Source: Lachnospiraceae bacterium
GTDB taxonomy: Bacteria; Bacillota; Clostridia; Lachnospirales; Lachnospiraceae
Direction of reading: 5' to 3'
DNA: 64,000 nt
Assembly (NCBI GenBank): GCA_015057005.1
Contig: SVFF01000002.1
Coordinates: forward strand, 231,053-295,052
Shown: in pieces, positions 63,987 to 64,000 of the stretch
How the letters are laid out: the number at the start of each line of letters is the position of its first letter
How positions within the stretch are numbered: the first letter of the stretch is position 1
Notes under the pieces: generated by a model
Seen by the model: only the letters and a program-made list of their open reading frames with translations
Told to the model about the DNA's origin: nothing
Databases searched by the model: none
Position numbers and translations under genes: made by a program

Positions 63987-64000
63987 TGGCAAGTATAACA
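63986..64000 (+). CDS. Start of an unidentified plus-strand gene, cut by the window edge
   Basis: Five codons (MASIT) remain, preceded by AAAGGAG (63968-63974) 11 bases ahead. The placement behind a perfect inverted repeat and an extended -10, against the direction of its neighbours, suggests a transposase or other mobile-element gene, but nothing in five codons proves it. Confidence 0.4.

Overview
The window looks like a chromosomal segment of an anaerobic, endospore-forming Clostridia bacterium, most likely a Lachnospiraceae gut commensal. I infer this from gene content, not from a database search. It carries sporulation genes (yqfC, yqfD, a SpoIIIE/FtsK translocase, a SleL-type cortex lytic enzyme), a monomeric [FeFe] hydrogenase, electron-bifurcating NfnAB, formate-THF ligase plus FolD, and the redox repressor Rex. 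Shine-Dalgarno sequences are strong and close to GGAGG. Almost all genes lie on the minus strand; the plus-strand exceptions are aroC, an SDR oxidoreductase, a DUF1292 gene, a URO-D-like gene and the first codons of a gene at the right edge. No rRNA, tRNA or CRISPR array was seen.

Layout from left to right. 0-4 kb: M28 peptidase, then an araC-nanA-ygjV sialic-acid-type operon. 4-5.2 kb: aroC. 5.2-10.2 kb: a polyamine (spermidine/putrescine) operon, XRE-cupin regulator-potA-potB-potCD, with a permease/binding-protein fusion and an enlarged PotA. 10.4-13.6 kb: SDR, lactonase-like propeller, Cys-rich small protein, DUF5662. 13.6-20.2 kb: a GH13 glycogen-debranching-like protein that has lost its catalytic motifs, DUF1292, a UvrD-like helicase that overlaps it antisense, gltX, DUF1349. 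20.2-25.1 kb: a palindromic element, then [FeFe] hydrogenase, proA, 5-formyl-THF cyclo-ligase, DUF896 and proB. 25-31 kb: two FAD proteins, a BofC-like membrane protein and a lipid flippase. 30.6-36.1 kb: a sporulation/ribosome cluster (yqfC, yqfD, phoH, ybeY) with an endonuclease-family protein and a pyrimidine nucleoside phosphorylase. 36.3-41.3 kb: a visibly more AT-rich accessory stretch (membrane protein, URO-D-like, MazG-like, cupin, transglutaminase-like, ParB-like, radical SAM). 41.4-54.8 kb: sleL, nth, rlmH, zinc-ribbon membrane proteins, nfnAB, folD, fhs, ftsK, tepA. 55-63.8 kb: glycosyltransferase pair, yebC, CNNM protein, mazF, alr, nnr, rex. The right edge carries the start of a plus-strand gene behind an inverted repeat, possibly a mobile element.

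Themes: one-carbon and redox metabolism (fhs, folD, cyclo-ligase, nfnAB, hydrogenase, rex), proline synthesis, polyamine uptake, and house-keeping and sporulation functions. The most unusual items are the GH13 pseudoenzyme, the duplicated insert inside the TOBE domain of PotA, the helicase tail encoded antisense to DUF1292, the roughly 150-bp nested palindrome at 20.3 kb, the overlapping ParB-like/transglutaminase-like pair, and an orphan MazF.
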